From NCBI GenBank assembly GCA_900540545.1, contig UQGJ01000019.1, forward strand, positions 1-38,891: a stretch of 38,891 bases of DNA, in the 5' to 3' direction. A model generated the notes under the pieces. It saw nothing but the letters and a program-made list of their open reading frames with translations, was not told the DNA's origin and did no database searches. The stretch comes from an uncultured Eubacteriales bacterium. GTDB lineage: Bacteria; Bacillota; Clostridia; Oscillospirales; Oscillospiraceae. Below, in pieces: positions 1-8,800 of the stretch (positions are counted from its first letter, which is position 1; every line of letters begins with the position of its first letter). The position numbers were made by a program, and so were the translations under genes.

Positions 1-1
1 T

Positions 2-400
2 GTAAACCCCTATGTATCCCTGACAGAGATTGCAAGGGAGAAGAAATCCTCCAGCTCCAGTTACCTGATTCAGGGCTGGCTACGGAGCAGTACCACGATT
101 GAGTACCTGCGGATGTGGGAGAAAATCTACAACCCCAGATTCCAGGAAGATGCTTGCTGTCAACTCATTGAGGAAATCCGTAGGACAAACACCACCATGA
201 CGCCCAGTCGCTGGGTCAATACGACAAATGCCTTGTGAATCAAATCAAGCCGCGGTAGGGGCGGCGGGACGATAGCACATCCGGAGATTGCTGAAGCTTT
301 TCGGGTATGGCTGTTCCCGGAGCATATGCTCAAACTTGTGAGATGGTATCGAATGTATCAGCATGAGAGCGATAGGATAGCGGGAGAGGCAATTAAGTAA
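2..400 (+). pseudogene. KilA-N domain protein, broken by in-frame TGA, 5' end outside window
   Basis: Reading frame 2 gives a KilA-N-like domain: VSLTEIAREK, then IQGWLRSSTTIEYLRMWEKI, then a PSRWVNTTNAL segment. TGA at 236-238 interrupts it. The same frame continues with GGGTIAHPEIAEAFRVWL and more to TAA at 398-400, which matches the part of the KilA-N domain that normally follows TNA(I/L)G. The TGA therefore sits where a glycine codon (GGA) is expected, so one base change explains the break. KilA-N is a DNA-binding domain common in phages and mobile elements. The 5' part lies outside the window. Decay is the likely explanation; a sequencing error is possible. It lies directly upstream of an AT-rich defence-like gene. 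Confidence 0.72.
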
Positions 401-468
401 TTTTCGGTAATAGTAATGATGGGAAGTTGTTGAATAACACAACGGTAGAGAGTACGATTAAGTCTCTA

Positions 469-490
469 GTGTTGTAATAGTAAACAACAC
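469..490. repeat. 7-bp inverted repeat upstream of RloC-like gene
   Basis: GTGTTGT (469-475) and ACAACAC (484-490) form a perfect inverted repeat around an 8-nt AT-rich spacer, about 100 bp upstream of the RloC-like start. It could be an operator or a small hairpin. No regulator is encoded nearby in the window. The rest of 401-590 is AT-rich without a recognisable gene. Confidence 0.35.
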
Positions 491-590
491 AGAACTGTTT
501 AATTTAGTTCAACGATAACATTTTGTCGCGGTGATGGTGATATTTGAAGTTGGTTTTTATACAAATTTAGGGCAGGGGCGTGAATAAAAG

Positions 591-3014
591 ATGACAACGA
601 TTGATAGCATGACCGGCATTTCCATACATTGCAATTGGCTTTTCGACAATGCTAAGGTGCTTGAATTTTTCCCGACACACGGCAAGCCAGCAAAGAAGAA
701 CCGAGTTGCCTTAGTATATGGAAAAAACGGAAGTGGAAAAAGCACTGTTGCCCAAGGATTCCGTGAATATATTGCCTCAACAATCCCCCGTACCGTTGAG
801 TTATCGCCTTTAGCGACCGGAAATCATATACATGTATCCTCCAGCGGCAGGCCAGAGAAATTCTTTGTGTTTGATGAGAAATACGTTGAGCAACAGGTTA
901 AGGTTAAAGAGCAAGGGCTGGATGCTATTATCCTTTTTGGTGAACAGGTTGCCCTTGAACAGCAAATTGATCAGGTTACTGGCACAATTGATGCTTTAAA
1001 AATACAAAAACAGCAACAAGAAGCCGAGTGCGCAAAATTCACAGGGTCATCAGTTGCTATAGCTCCGCAGTACTGGTCTGCTCAAATCACTCAATCTTTG
1101 AGGGCTAGCGGCGGCTGGGCAGAAACGAGAGGCATTAAAATCAATGGAAACAGAACGAGTGCATCGGTTAACGATTCAGAGATTGAGAGGATTGGGAAAC
1201 TAGTGCCAGCTCAGGGTGAATCAGAAACTAAGGAGGAGTTTAGCAAACAATTTGCGCTATTCAACAATGCTACCCCTCAATCGCAGCAAATTGCACAGGC
1301 AATTCAACTATACTCATTAGCGGGGAATGTGGAAGAAACCGCGATAGAACAGCTTGCGAAAATAATTGCAAAGCCGCAGACTACTGTACGGGAAAATGAG
1401 CTTCTGCAGCTTTTTGGCATCAGAGTCATTGCCGATGCGAAGGCTTTTTTGGTAGATACAACAAAAAACATTTGCCCGACCTGCTTGCAGAAAATTGAGG
1501 AGAAACACCGTACGGAAATGCTCTTGTGTATAGAAGCCATTCTCAATCGGGAAGTTGAAGCGTTCCGAACCGCTTTGGATAGTCTGAAGCAAAAGATGGT
1601 TGTAAAGAGCGATTATATTATATATAGCGGTTTAGATGCAGAAGCATATCGTAACGTACAAACCTGTATAGATAACTTAAACCAAGCGATTGAAAAACAT
1701 AATAATGCAATACAAGCCAAGATTGATAATCCTTTCGAAGCCATGGTATATGACGCTTCCATCGGTCTGATAGCCGCTTGCAATACACTAAACCAAGCTC
1801 TCACGATTCTCGAAGCAGAGCGCATTGCATTCAACAATGCTATCACCGGACGGGTAAAACTGAAGAATACCGTGCTAAAGCTGAACGATGAGATTGCTCA
1901 TTATGCAACCAAGGACGCATATACTCATCTCGTTTCACAGAGGGAAGCAAAAAAGGTGGCAGATGACAAGCTGGATTCTTTAAATAAGCAAATCACCGAA
2001 CTTGAGAAACAAAAACTGGATTTGGATGCACAGCGCAAGAATTTTCAGATTGCAGTTAATGATATCAATAGTTCGCTGGCATACATTTTTTTCAGTACAG
2101 AACGCCTTAAGCTTGTACTTGGCACTGACCAGATGTATCATCTGAAATCAAACGGTAAAGAAGTTGATCCAAAGAAAGTATCGTGCGGGGAACGAAACGC
2201 TCTTGCGCTCTGTTACTTTTTCACAGAAATTGCTAAGGAAACGGATGTCAGGGCAATTTATACGGATGAAGTGTTTTTGGTTATTGATGACCCCATCTCC
2301 AGCTTTGATATGGAAAATAGAATCGGAATTCTGTCTTTTCTGCGATGGAGACTTGGACAGGTTCTTTTGGGTTGCCCCACCACCAAGACTCTCGTGATGA
2401 CCCATGATATCAGTGTACTTTACGATTTAGAAAAGGCGTTGCAAGAAATCTCCAAAGAATGTGAAAGCCAAAACAAGTCCGCTGAATTTTGTCTGTTTGA
2501 GCTTGACTGTACTGGAATTAATGCTTTTAAGAGTGAAAAGCATCAGGAATACACCCGTCTGCTAGAAACGATTCATGATTATGCTCTGAACGGTACAGTC
2601 GAAACAGAATTGTTTATAGGGAATACCATGCGGCGAGTACTTGAGGCATTTTCGACCTTTTTATATAGGAAAGGCGTTGCCGATATTTCCCGTGATCCAG
2701 TTATCCTATCTGAAATTGATGCGGACAAGAGAAACTATTTCCAGAACCTAATGTACAGGCTCGTACTAAATGGGGAAAGCCATTATAAAGAACAGATTCA
2801 GGGGCTTCAAGATATGGAGTTCTTTAGTCACCTATCGCCGGCGGAAAAGCAACGAACAGCACGAGATATCCTCTGCTTTATGTACCTGCTTAACAAGCCC
2901 CATATCCTAGCGCATTTATCGCCACGCGTAGAGCCTGACATTTTGGGTTGGCTTACCAGCATTAGGCCGGAAGTGTCCAATATAGAAGAACCAGCGATTG
3001 TCGGAATTCGCTGA
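591..3014 (+). CDS. RloC-like zinc-hook AAA ATPase, candidate anticodon nuclease
   Basis: This 807-residue protein has a split ABC/SMC-type ATPase head. The Walker A motif GKNGSGKS is at residues 44-51, a signature-like CGERNALAL at about 532-540, and Walker B VFLVIDDPISSFD at 561-573. Coiled-coil arms lie between, with a CPTC zinc hook at 295-298 as in Rad50 and RloC. The C-terminal part contains R681-x3-E685 and H731 in NGESHY, which fits the R-x3-E-xn-H triad described for the PrrC and RloC anticodon nucleases. RloC proteins are about 800 residues, the same size. The family role is tRNA anticodon cleavage during phage attack or DNA damage. The gene is much more AT-rich than its surroundings, suggesting transfer. 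Another AAA_13 defence ATPase is the main alternative. Confidence 0.75.
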   Translation: MTTIDSMTGISIHCNWLFDNAKVLEFFPTHGKPAKKNRVALVYGKNGSGKSTVAQGFREYIASTIPRTVELSPLATGNHIHVSSSGRPEKFFVFDEKYVEQQVKVKEQGLDAIILFGEQVALEQQIDQVTGTIDALKIQKQQQEAECAKFTGSSVAIAPQYWSAQITQSLRASGGWAETRGIKINGNRTSASVNDSEIERIGKLVPAQGESETKEEFSKQFALFNNATPQSQQIAQAIQLYSLAGNVEETAIEQLAKIIAKPQTTVRENELLQLFGIRVIADAKAFLVDTTKNICPTCLQKIEEKHRTEMLLCIEAILNREVEAFRTALDSLKQKMVVKSDYIIYSGLDAEAYRNVQTCIDNLNQAIEKHNNAIQAKIDNPFEAMVYDASIGLIAACNTLNQALTILEAERIAFNNAITGRVKLKNTVLKLNDEIAHYATKDAYTHLVSQREAKKVADDKLDSLNKQITELEKQKLDLDAQRKNFQIAVNDINSSLAYIFFSTERLKLVLGTDQMYHLKSNGKEVDPKKVSCGERNALALCYFFTEIAKETDVRAIYTDEVFLVIDDPISSFDMENRIGILSFLRWRLGQVLLGCPTTKTLVMTHDISVLYDLEKALQEISKECESQNKSAEFCLFELDCTGINAFKSEKHQEYTRLLETIHDYALNGTVETELFIGNTMRRVLEAFSTFLYRKGVADISRDPVILSEIDADKRNYFQNLMYRLVLNGESHYKEQIQGLQDMEFFSHLSPAEKQRTARDILCFMYLLNKPHILAHLSPRVEPDILGWLTSIRPEVSNIEEPAIVGIR

Positions 3015-3209
3015 GCCTTTAGATTAAATCCAATGCTGTTCTAATTACAAGCGATGAATAAAGCTGCACCGCAAAAGGAACCATCATAATTCACGAGAAC
3101 GAGATTCGTATTATGCTTTAACTAAAAAAGCCGTAGTTTAGTGACACAACCATTTACACTCCAATGTTTCTGCGGAAATATCGATTTTGCATGGTAGTGG
3201 CAGCCCAGG

Positions 3210-3269
3210 AATTGCCTGTTTGGCACGAATCCCCGCCTACGGCGAGGCTTCTTAGCCGGACAGGCAATT
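3210..3269. repeat. 10-bp inverted repeat with inner hairpin
   Basis: AATTGCCTGT (3210-3219) is mirrored by ACAGGCAATT (3260-3269), and a small CGCC-TAC-GGCG hairpin lies inside. It falls between the AT-rich island and the GC-rich chromosome, just upstream of the UPF0178 gene. It may be a leftover end of a mobile insertion or a leader structure. The AT-rich stretch 3015-3160 holds no recognisable gene. Confidence 0.4.
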
Positions 3270-3310
3270 TCTTCGCCTTCCACCGGCGCTGTGGGTGATG
3301 GAGGAATTTT

Positions 3311-3763
3311 ATGCGGATTTTGATTGACGCCGACGGGTGCCCGGTGGTGGACCTCACGATTGCGTTAGCCGTGGAATACGGGGCGGAGTGTCTCCTCCTC
3401 TGCGACACCTCTCATCAGTTTGAAAAGCCGGGGGCGGCCACGCTGACCTTCTCCAAGGGGGCGGACAGCGTGGACTTCGCCCTGGTGAACCTGCTGCGCC
3501 CCGGCGACCTGGTCATCACCCAGGACTACGGGCTGGCGGCCATGTGCCTGGCCCGGCGGGGTCGGGTCCTCCACCAGGACGGGATGGAGTACACCGACGG
3601 CAACATCGACGGCCTGCTGTCGGCCCGCCACACGGCCCGGAAGATCCGCAGCGGCGGCGGGCGGCTGAAGGGCCCTGCCCGCCGCACCGCCGCCCAGGAC
3701 GCGGACTTTGCGCGGGCTCTGCGGGGCGTACTGGCGGATATGACTGGAGAGGCGGAATCCTGA
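3311..3763 (+). CDS. UPF0178 (YaiI/YqxD, DUF188) family protein
   Basis: The 150-residue protein begins MRILIDADGCPV, the family's conserved N-terminal acidic motif (usually DADACPV). GDLVITQDYGLA in the middle and RHTARKIRSGG near the C-terminus are also typical. The fold is PIN-like and no reaction is established. Start ATG 3311 follows a GGAGGAA ribosome site by about 7 bases. The stop TGA (3761-3763) overlaps the region where the next gene must start, so the two are probably translated together. It opens a co-directional run ending with peptide deformylase. Confidence 0.9.
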   Translation: MRILIDADGCPVVDLTIALAVEYGAECLLLCDTSHQFEKPGAATLTFSKGADSVDFALVNLLRPGDLVITQDYGLAAMCLARRGRVLHQDGMEYTDGNIDGLLSARHTARKIRSGGGRLKGPARRTAAQDADFARALRGVLADMTGEAES

Positions 3764-4278
3764 TAGAACTGGGTCTGACCATCCCGCTGCAGCGGCATTG
3801 CAAGCGCAAGGTCCCGCCCCGGGGCGCGGAGGCCGACCGGCGGTTCTGCTGGGACCTGCACGTTATCCCCTTCCGGGGGCGGGACAGCCTGCTGGCCGTC
3901 CACTGCCACAGCAGGTACGCCTTCGTCCTCTTCGATTTGAGCCGCCCGGAGTGGGACGGGCTGGAGCGCACCTTTTTTGACGGTCTGGGCCACACCCTGG
4001 CTGCCGCCGCAGTCCCGGCAGGCGTCGCGGAGGACTACCTCCACCGGGCCGGAGCGGCGCGGTTCACCGGGACCCACGGGCGGCGGGAGGTGGCCTTCCT
4101 CAACCGGGCCTGGGACGACGTAGCCGCGCTGGACTACTGCCTGGACCCCGCCAGCCGGGAACAGCCGCTGCTGGACCACGCCGTCAACGCCCGGCCCAGC
4201 CGCTGTGTAGGATTCCAGGGCTTGGCCCCGGCGGCGGACCGGCTCATATCAAGTTTGACAGGAGCAGAACCGACATGA
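3760..4278 (+). CDS. DUF6933-like protein
   Basis: The frame encodes about 172 residues. The segments RDSLLAVHCHSRYAFVLFDL and GTHGRREVAFLNRAW resemble DUF6933 proteins of unknown function. No ATG lies near the natural start. The probable start is CTG 3760 (or ATA 3763), which overlaps the stop of the UPF0178 gene and follows a GGAGAGG sequence. The frame is open further upstream, but that part is a shadow of the UPF0178 gene. Its TGA overlaps the ATG of the next gene (ATGA at 4275-4278), a sign of translational coupling. The family assignment rests on visual similarity, and the unusual start codon is the least certain part. Confidence 0.6.
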   Translation: MIELGLTIPLQRHCKRKVPPRGAEADRRFCWDLHVIPFRGRDSLLAVHCHSRYAFVLFDLSRPEWDGLERTFFDGLGHTLAAAAVPAGVAEDYLHRAGAARFTGTHGRREVAFLNRAWDDVAALDYCLDPASREQPLLDHAVNARPSRCVGFQGLAPAADRLISSLTGAEPT

Positions 4279-4976
4279 AAGAATTCCAGTTTGAACTGCC
4301 CCCGCGGGGAATCCCGGCGGTGCTGTACGGGGAACCGTCCGACGGAGTCTGGCTCTATATCCACGGCAAGGGCGGCCACAAAGAGGAGGCGGCGGCGTTT
4401 GCCGAGGCGGCCTGCCCCAGGGGCTGGCAGGTGCTGGCGGTGGACCTGCCGGAGCACGGGGCGCGGCGGGGGTCGGTGGAGACGCTGGACCCCTGGCACG
4501 CGGTGCCGGAGCTCCAGGAACTGCTGGCTTACGCCGGGGCGCGGTGGGGGCGCATCGCCCTGCGGTGCACCAGCCTGGGGGCTTGGTTCTCCCTGCTGGC
4601 CTTCGGGGGCGCGCCCCTGGAGAAGGCCCTGTTCGTCTCGCCGGTGCTGGATATGAAGCGGCTCATCCGGGACATGATGGGCTGGGCGGGCGTTGGGGAG
4701 GACCGGCTGGAGGCCGAGGGGGAGATCGCCACGGAGTTCGGCGAGACCCTGTCCTGGCGCTATCTCCAATACGCCAGGGAACACCCCGTCGCCGTGTGGA
4801 CGGTCCCCACAGAGATCCTGTACGCCGGGCAGGACCACCTGACCGGGCGGGAGACGGTGGAGGCGTTCGTCCGCCGGTTCGGCTGCAGGCTGACAGTGGT
4901 GGAGGGCGGCGAGCACTGGTTCCACAGCCCGGAACAGCTGGCGGCGCTGCACGCCTGGGAGGAGGCCCACCTATGA
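4275..4976 (+). CDS. alpha/beta hydrolase
   Basis: The 233-residue protein looks like a single-domain serine hydrolase. IHGKGGHK (about residues 29-36) supplies the oxyanion-hole loop. The likely nucleophile is S100 in CTSLGAW, where the usual first glycine of GxSxG is cysteine. D187 in AGQDHL and H214 in GGEHWF complete the triad. There is no signal peptide, so it should be cytoplasmic; the substrate is unknown. It starts with an ATGA overlap with the preceding gene, and its stop overlaps the ATG of the YkvA-like gene, so this is an operon with tight coupling. Confidence 0.85.
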   Translation: MKEFQFELPPRGIPAVLYGEPSDGVWLYIHGKGGHKEEAAAFAEAACPRGWQVLAVDLPEHGARRGSVETLDPWHAVPELQELLAYAGARWGRIALRCTSLGAWFSLLAFGGAPLEKALFVSPVLDMKRLIRDMMGWAGVGEDRLEAEGEIATEFGETLSWRYLQYAREHPVAVWTVPTEILYAGQDHLTGRETVEAFVRRFGCRLTVVEGGEHWFHSPEQLAALHAWEEAHL

Positions 4977-5339
4977 CCCTCCGGGACCGGGCGGCGGGGC
5001 TGAAAACCGACATCCCCGCGGTCTATCCTGGCGCTGAAGAGCCGGGACACCCCGTGGCCCGCCAAAGTCCTGGCGGCGCTGACGGTGGCCTACGCCCTCT
5101 CCCCCATCGACCTCATCCCGGACTTTATCCCCGTGCTGGGGTATCTGGACGATCTGCTCCTCCTGCCCGGGCTGGCGGCGCTGACCATCCGCCTCATCCC
5201 GGCGGAGGTCTTTGCCCGCTGCCGGGTCCAGGCCCAGGGCATGTGGGAGGGCGGGCGGCCCAAAAAGTGGTATTACGCCCTGCCGGTGGCTGCTGTGTGG
5301 CTGCTGGTCCTCTGGCTCGTCCTGGCGGCGATTTTTTGA
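4973..5339 (+). pseudogene. YkvA/DUF1232 membrane protein, frameshifted
   Basis: DUF1232 proteins have a core like LSPIDLIPDFIPVLGYLDD, present here from about 5100. An N-terminal part (MTLRDRAAGLKTDIPAVY) starts at ATG 4973, overlapping the preceding stop. The two parts are in different frames. Removing one C from the CC at 5027-5028 would join them as PAVY-LALKSRDTPW, the expected family order. A single-base insertion therefore breaks the gene, or it is a sequencing error. The C-terminus has a strong transmembrane helix (about 5278-5336). A shorter product from GTG 5085 could still be made. Confidence 0.75.
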
Positions 5340-5358
5340 AGCATAGGAGGAATTGGAT

Positions 5359-5769
5359 ATGGTACGGGAAATCATGCGTGACGCGGACTTTCTCTCCCGT
5401 CCGGCGGAGGACGCCGACCCGGCCGACCTGCCGGTGGCCCAGGACCTGCTGGACACCCTGGCGGCCCACGCGGAGGGCTGCGTGGGCATGGCGGCCAACA
5501 TGATTGGGGTCAACAAGCGCATCATCGCCTTCGACAACGAGGGGACATACATGGTGATGTTCAATCCGGAGCTCATCAAAACCGCCCAGCCCTACGAGGC
5601 GGTGGAGGGTTGCCTCTCCCTGGCCGGGACCCGGAAGGCCCGGCGCTACCGCTCCATCAAGGTGCGGTATCAGAACCAGGACTTCCAGGTCCGCTTCAAG
5701 ACCTTCACCGGCTGGACGGCCCAAATCATCCAGCATGAAATCGACCACTGCCGCGGGATACTCATATAA
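5359..5769 (+). CDS. def: peptide deformylase
   Basis: This 136-residue enzyme removes the formyl group from the N-terminus of new proteins in the cytoplasm. All three metal-site motifs are visible: GMAANMIG at residues 43-50 (asparagine replaces the usual glutamine of GxAAxQ), EGCLS with metal ligand C85, and QHEIDH with H126, E127 and H130. The N variant of motif 1 recalls a divergent clostridial deformylase type. ATG 5359 is preferred to upstream TTG 5353 because AGGAGG at 5345-5350 is eight bases before the ATG. It is the last gene of the 3.3-5.8 kb run and is followed by a strong terminator. Confidence 0.92.
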   Translation: MVREIMRDADFLSRPAEDADPADLPVAQDLLDTLAAHAEGCVGMAANMIGVNKRIIAFDNEGTYMVMFNPELIKTAQPYEAVEGCLSLAGTRKARRYRSIKVRYQNQDFQVRFKTFTGWTAQIIQHEIDHCRGILI

Positions 5770-5773
5770 CCAG

Positions 5774-5808
5774 AAAGAGCGCCGAACCTTTGGTTCGGCG
5801 CTCTTTTT
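5774..5808. terminator. bidirectional terminator between def and the GLUG protein gene
   Basis: A 15-bp perfect stem (5774-5788 with 5792-5806), a TTT loop and a T-run make a strong intrinsic terminator. The A-run on the left gives a T-run on the other strand. It therefore serves the rightward def transcript and the leftward GLUG protein gene that ends at 5812. Confidence 0.92.
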
Positions 5809-5811
5809 ACG

Positions 5812-8800
5812 TCATACGGCCGCGGCGGTCTTTTGCGTTTTCTTCCGCTTTTTCCTGCGGTGGAGGAACAGGACCACCACCAGAAGCACAGCGGCGGCCA
5901 GGGCGGCCCACAGGGCGGTGGGGGCGGCGGCGGGCTTCACCAGCAGGACCACCGACGCGCTGGCCGGGGCGGCAAGACAGAGGTAGCTGCCCTCCCGGAC
6001 GGTCTCCACCATGGTGAGGACCCCGTCCTCCACCAGGGCGGCCGCGGCCTCCTCCTCCCCCTCCCAGCGGATGCGCAGGGTCATGGGGCCGGGGTCGAAG
6101 TCCCCCAAGCCCGCCACGGCGTAGCTGTATCCCCCGGCGCAGTCGTAGCCGGCGGGGACGCTGTCCAGGGCGTAGTCCATGACGGCCAGATAGGCGTTGG
6201 GGGGAAAGGCCCCCTCCATCAGCAGGGAGGGTTGGGACTCCTTGCTGGCGATGGCGGTGACCCAGGGGCTGTAAACGGCCTCCACGGTGCGGCTGCGGGT
6301 GATGTGCGCGGTGGGAAAGTCGGACCAGCGGCCGTACATCCCCGCCCGCTCCGGGACGGCGGGGACCTGACCCAGGTCCAGGGAGCCGCCGTAGGCCACA
6401 TCCAGGCGCTTGAGGGTGCGGCCCTCCGCCACGAACGTGATGGTGAAGCCCAAAAACTCCTCCGGCAGGCCGGGTAGGGCCCGGAAGTCGGCGTAGTCCA
6501 GGGGGGCGGCCTTCCCCTCGTAGTCCACCCCGTCGATGCCGGCCAGGGATTCCCGGACGAAGACGCAGTTTTTGACCTCGCCGTCGGCGGAGCCGGCAAT
6601 GGCCCCCAGCCGCTCGCCGTCGGCGTCGATGGTGACCATAGTGTAGCAGTCCCGCAGGTCGTGGCCCTCCCCTGCCACGCCGCCCACCTGGTCGTGGCCG
6701 ATGAGGGCGCACAGGGCATGGCTGCGGCGGATGGTGCCCCGGCTGAGGCCCGCCACGCCGCCGCAGTGGGCGCCGGACGCCGCCTCCACGGCCCCGGTGT
6801 TCAGGCTGTCCAGCACCGCCCCCACCTCGGCCCGGCCCACCACGCCGCCGGCGCAGTCGTTCTTGGCGGCGACGGCCCCGGCGTTTTTGCAGTCCCGGAC
6901 GGTGGCCTTGATATAGGCCGTGGTGTCCACCAGCAGCTTGCTGTCCTCCATGTTCAGGTCTTCCTCCGGGTCCAGGCTCAGCTCCGGGGAGACGGTGCCC
7001 GCGATGCCGCCCACGTTGGAGTCGGCGCTGACGGCGCCGTCGTTGGCGCAGGAGACCACCCGGCCCTGGTCCCCCTCCTGCTCCACGCGGTCGGAGACGT
7101 CGTCCACCTTTTTCTCCGGGGTCTGGCCCAGATCGGTGATGGCGTCCCGGATGGCGTCCAGCTGGCGGATGATGTCGCCGGTGGTGTCGTGGAGGGCGGT
7201 GCTAGAGTCGGCGGCCCCGGCGTTCATCCGGTCCAGCTGGTCGCCGATGGTCTGGAGCTGGCGGTCGGCGTCGTCCACCGCCGTGCCCCCCTTGTCGCCC
7301 ACAGTGTCCCGGTAGTCCCGCAGCACGGTCTCGATGTCCCCCACCGCGCCGTTCACGATGCGCAGGTCGTCGGTGCTCTGGTCCCCGAAGCGGCGGAAGG
7401 TCTCGTTGAGCTGCCCGGCGAAGCCGCTGAGACGGTCGGCGGCGGCGTTTGCCTTTTTCCACATGGCGTTGGCGTCGTCCCCCGCCTCATCCAGCAGGTC
7501 GGCCAGGTCCTCCCGCAGGTCCCCGGCCACGGTGGCCATACCGTTCAAATCCTTGCCGATGTTCTGTATCCAGGTCTTGATATTGATGCTGCCCAGCTTT
7601 TCTACCTCTCTGCCGATGGCCTCCAGCTGGTCCAGCAGCCCCGCGTCGCTCTGGAGGATGTCGGAGGTGTTCCGGGCAAAGGTCTCCAGGGTGCCGATGT
7701 CCTTCCCGATGCGGTCGAGCTGGGTGGTGACGTCCTTGCCGTAGCTGTCCAGCCGGTCCAGGTCCCAGTCCAGGAGGTTGTACACGTCCGCAAAATCCCC
7801 GTCCAGGGCGGCGAAGCCCTTGTCCAAGCTGTCCCGGATGTCGTCCATGCTGGCGTTGATGCCGTCCAGAGCGTCGGAAGCGTCGGCGGAAAAGCCCTCC
7901 ACGTGGTCCAGCAGGGTCCCCAGGGCGCTGTTGATGGTCTGTGCGCTGTCGTAGATCTGGTCGGTGGCCCGCCGGGTGTCGTCCGCCCCGTCGTCCAAGG
8001 CTCCGCTGGTCACGCCCCGCAGGGCGTCCATGGCCTCGTTGATGACCCGCAGGTCCTCCACGGCGCTGCCGGTGGTGTCGTTGACCTGGTCGGCGAAGCG
8101 GCTCATGAGGCCGGAGAGCTTGCCCAGCTCGTCGTCCAGCTTCCGCATGGGGTCCTCGCCATAGGCCAGGGTGGTGTAGGGCTCGAACTGGCCCACGATG
8201 CCGCCCACGTCCTTGCGGCCCTGGATGAAGCCGTGGTTCTCGCAGCCCACCACGTTGCCGTTCTGGCGGCCCACGATGCCGCCGGTGTTGTAGCCGGTGT
8301 GCTGGTAGCCCACGCCGCCGTAGTTCAGGCAGCCGCTGAGGCCCCCGGTGGACAGGCCCGCCACGCCGCCGGTGTCCTGGGCGGACTCATTGGCGTCGAT
8401 GTTCACCGGCCCCCGGTTGACGCAGGCTGTGAGGTCCCCCTCGTTCCGGCCCACAATGCCGCCGGTGTGGGTATTGCCGGAGACGGCGGCGGCGCTGGTG
8501 CATCGCTCCACCCGGCCGCCGGCCAGGTTGACCCCCACCACGCCGCCCACGTCGGCGTCGCCGGTGACTTTGCCGCTGACGGAGCAGTCGGCGATGGTGC
8601 CCTCGTTCTGGCCGCATAGCAGGCCCAGGCCGGACCGGCCGCCGCCGGGGGTCAGCTCGGCGTCGGCCAGGGTCAGGTTCTTCACCACGCCCCCGGCCTG
8701 GAGGTAGCGGAAGAAGCCCTGGTCGGACCCCTTGCCGGCGAAGCGGAAGCCGGTGACGGTGTGCCCCGCCCCGTCGAAGGTGCCCCGAAAGACCGGGATG

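Noticed and set aside
6661..8619. 652-codon plus-strand ORF opposite the GLUG protein
   Set aside because: Low-complexity Val/Gly/His/Ala translation, antisense to a gene with signal peptide, repeats and anchor; no ribosome site.
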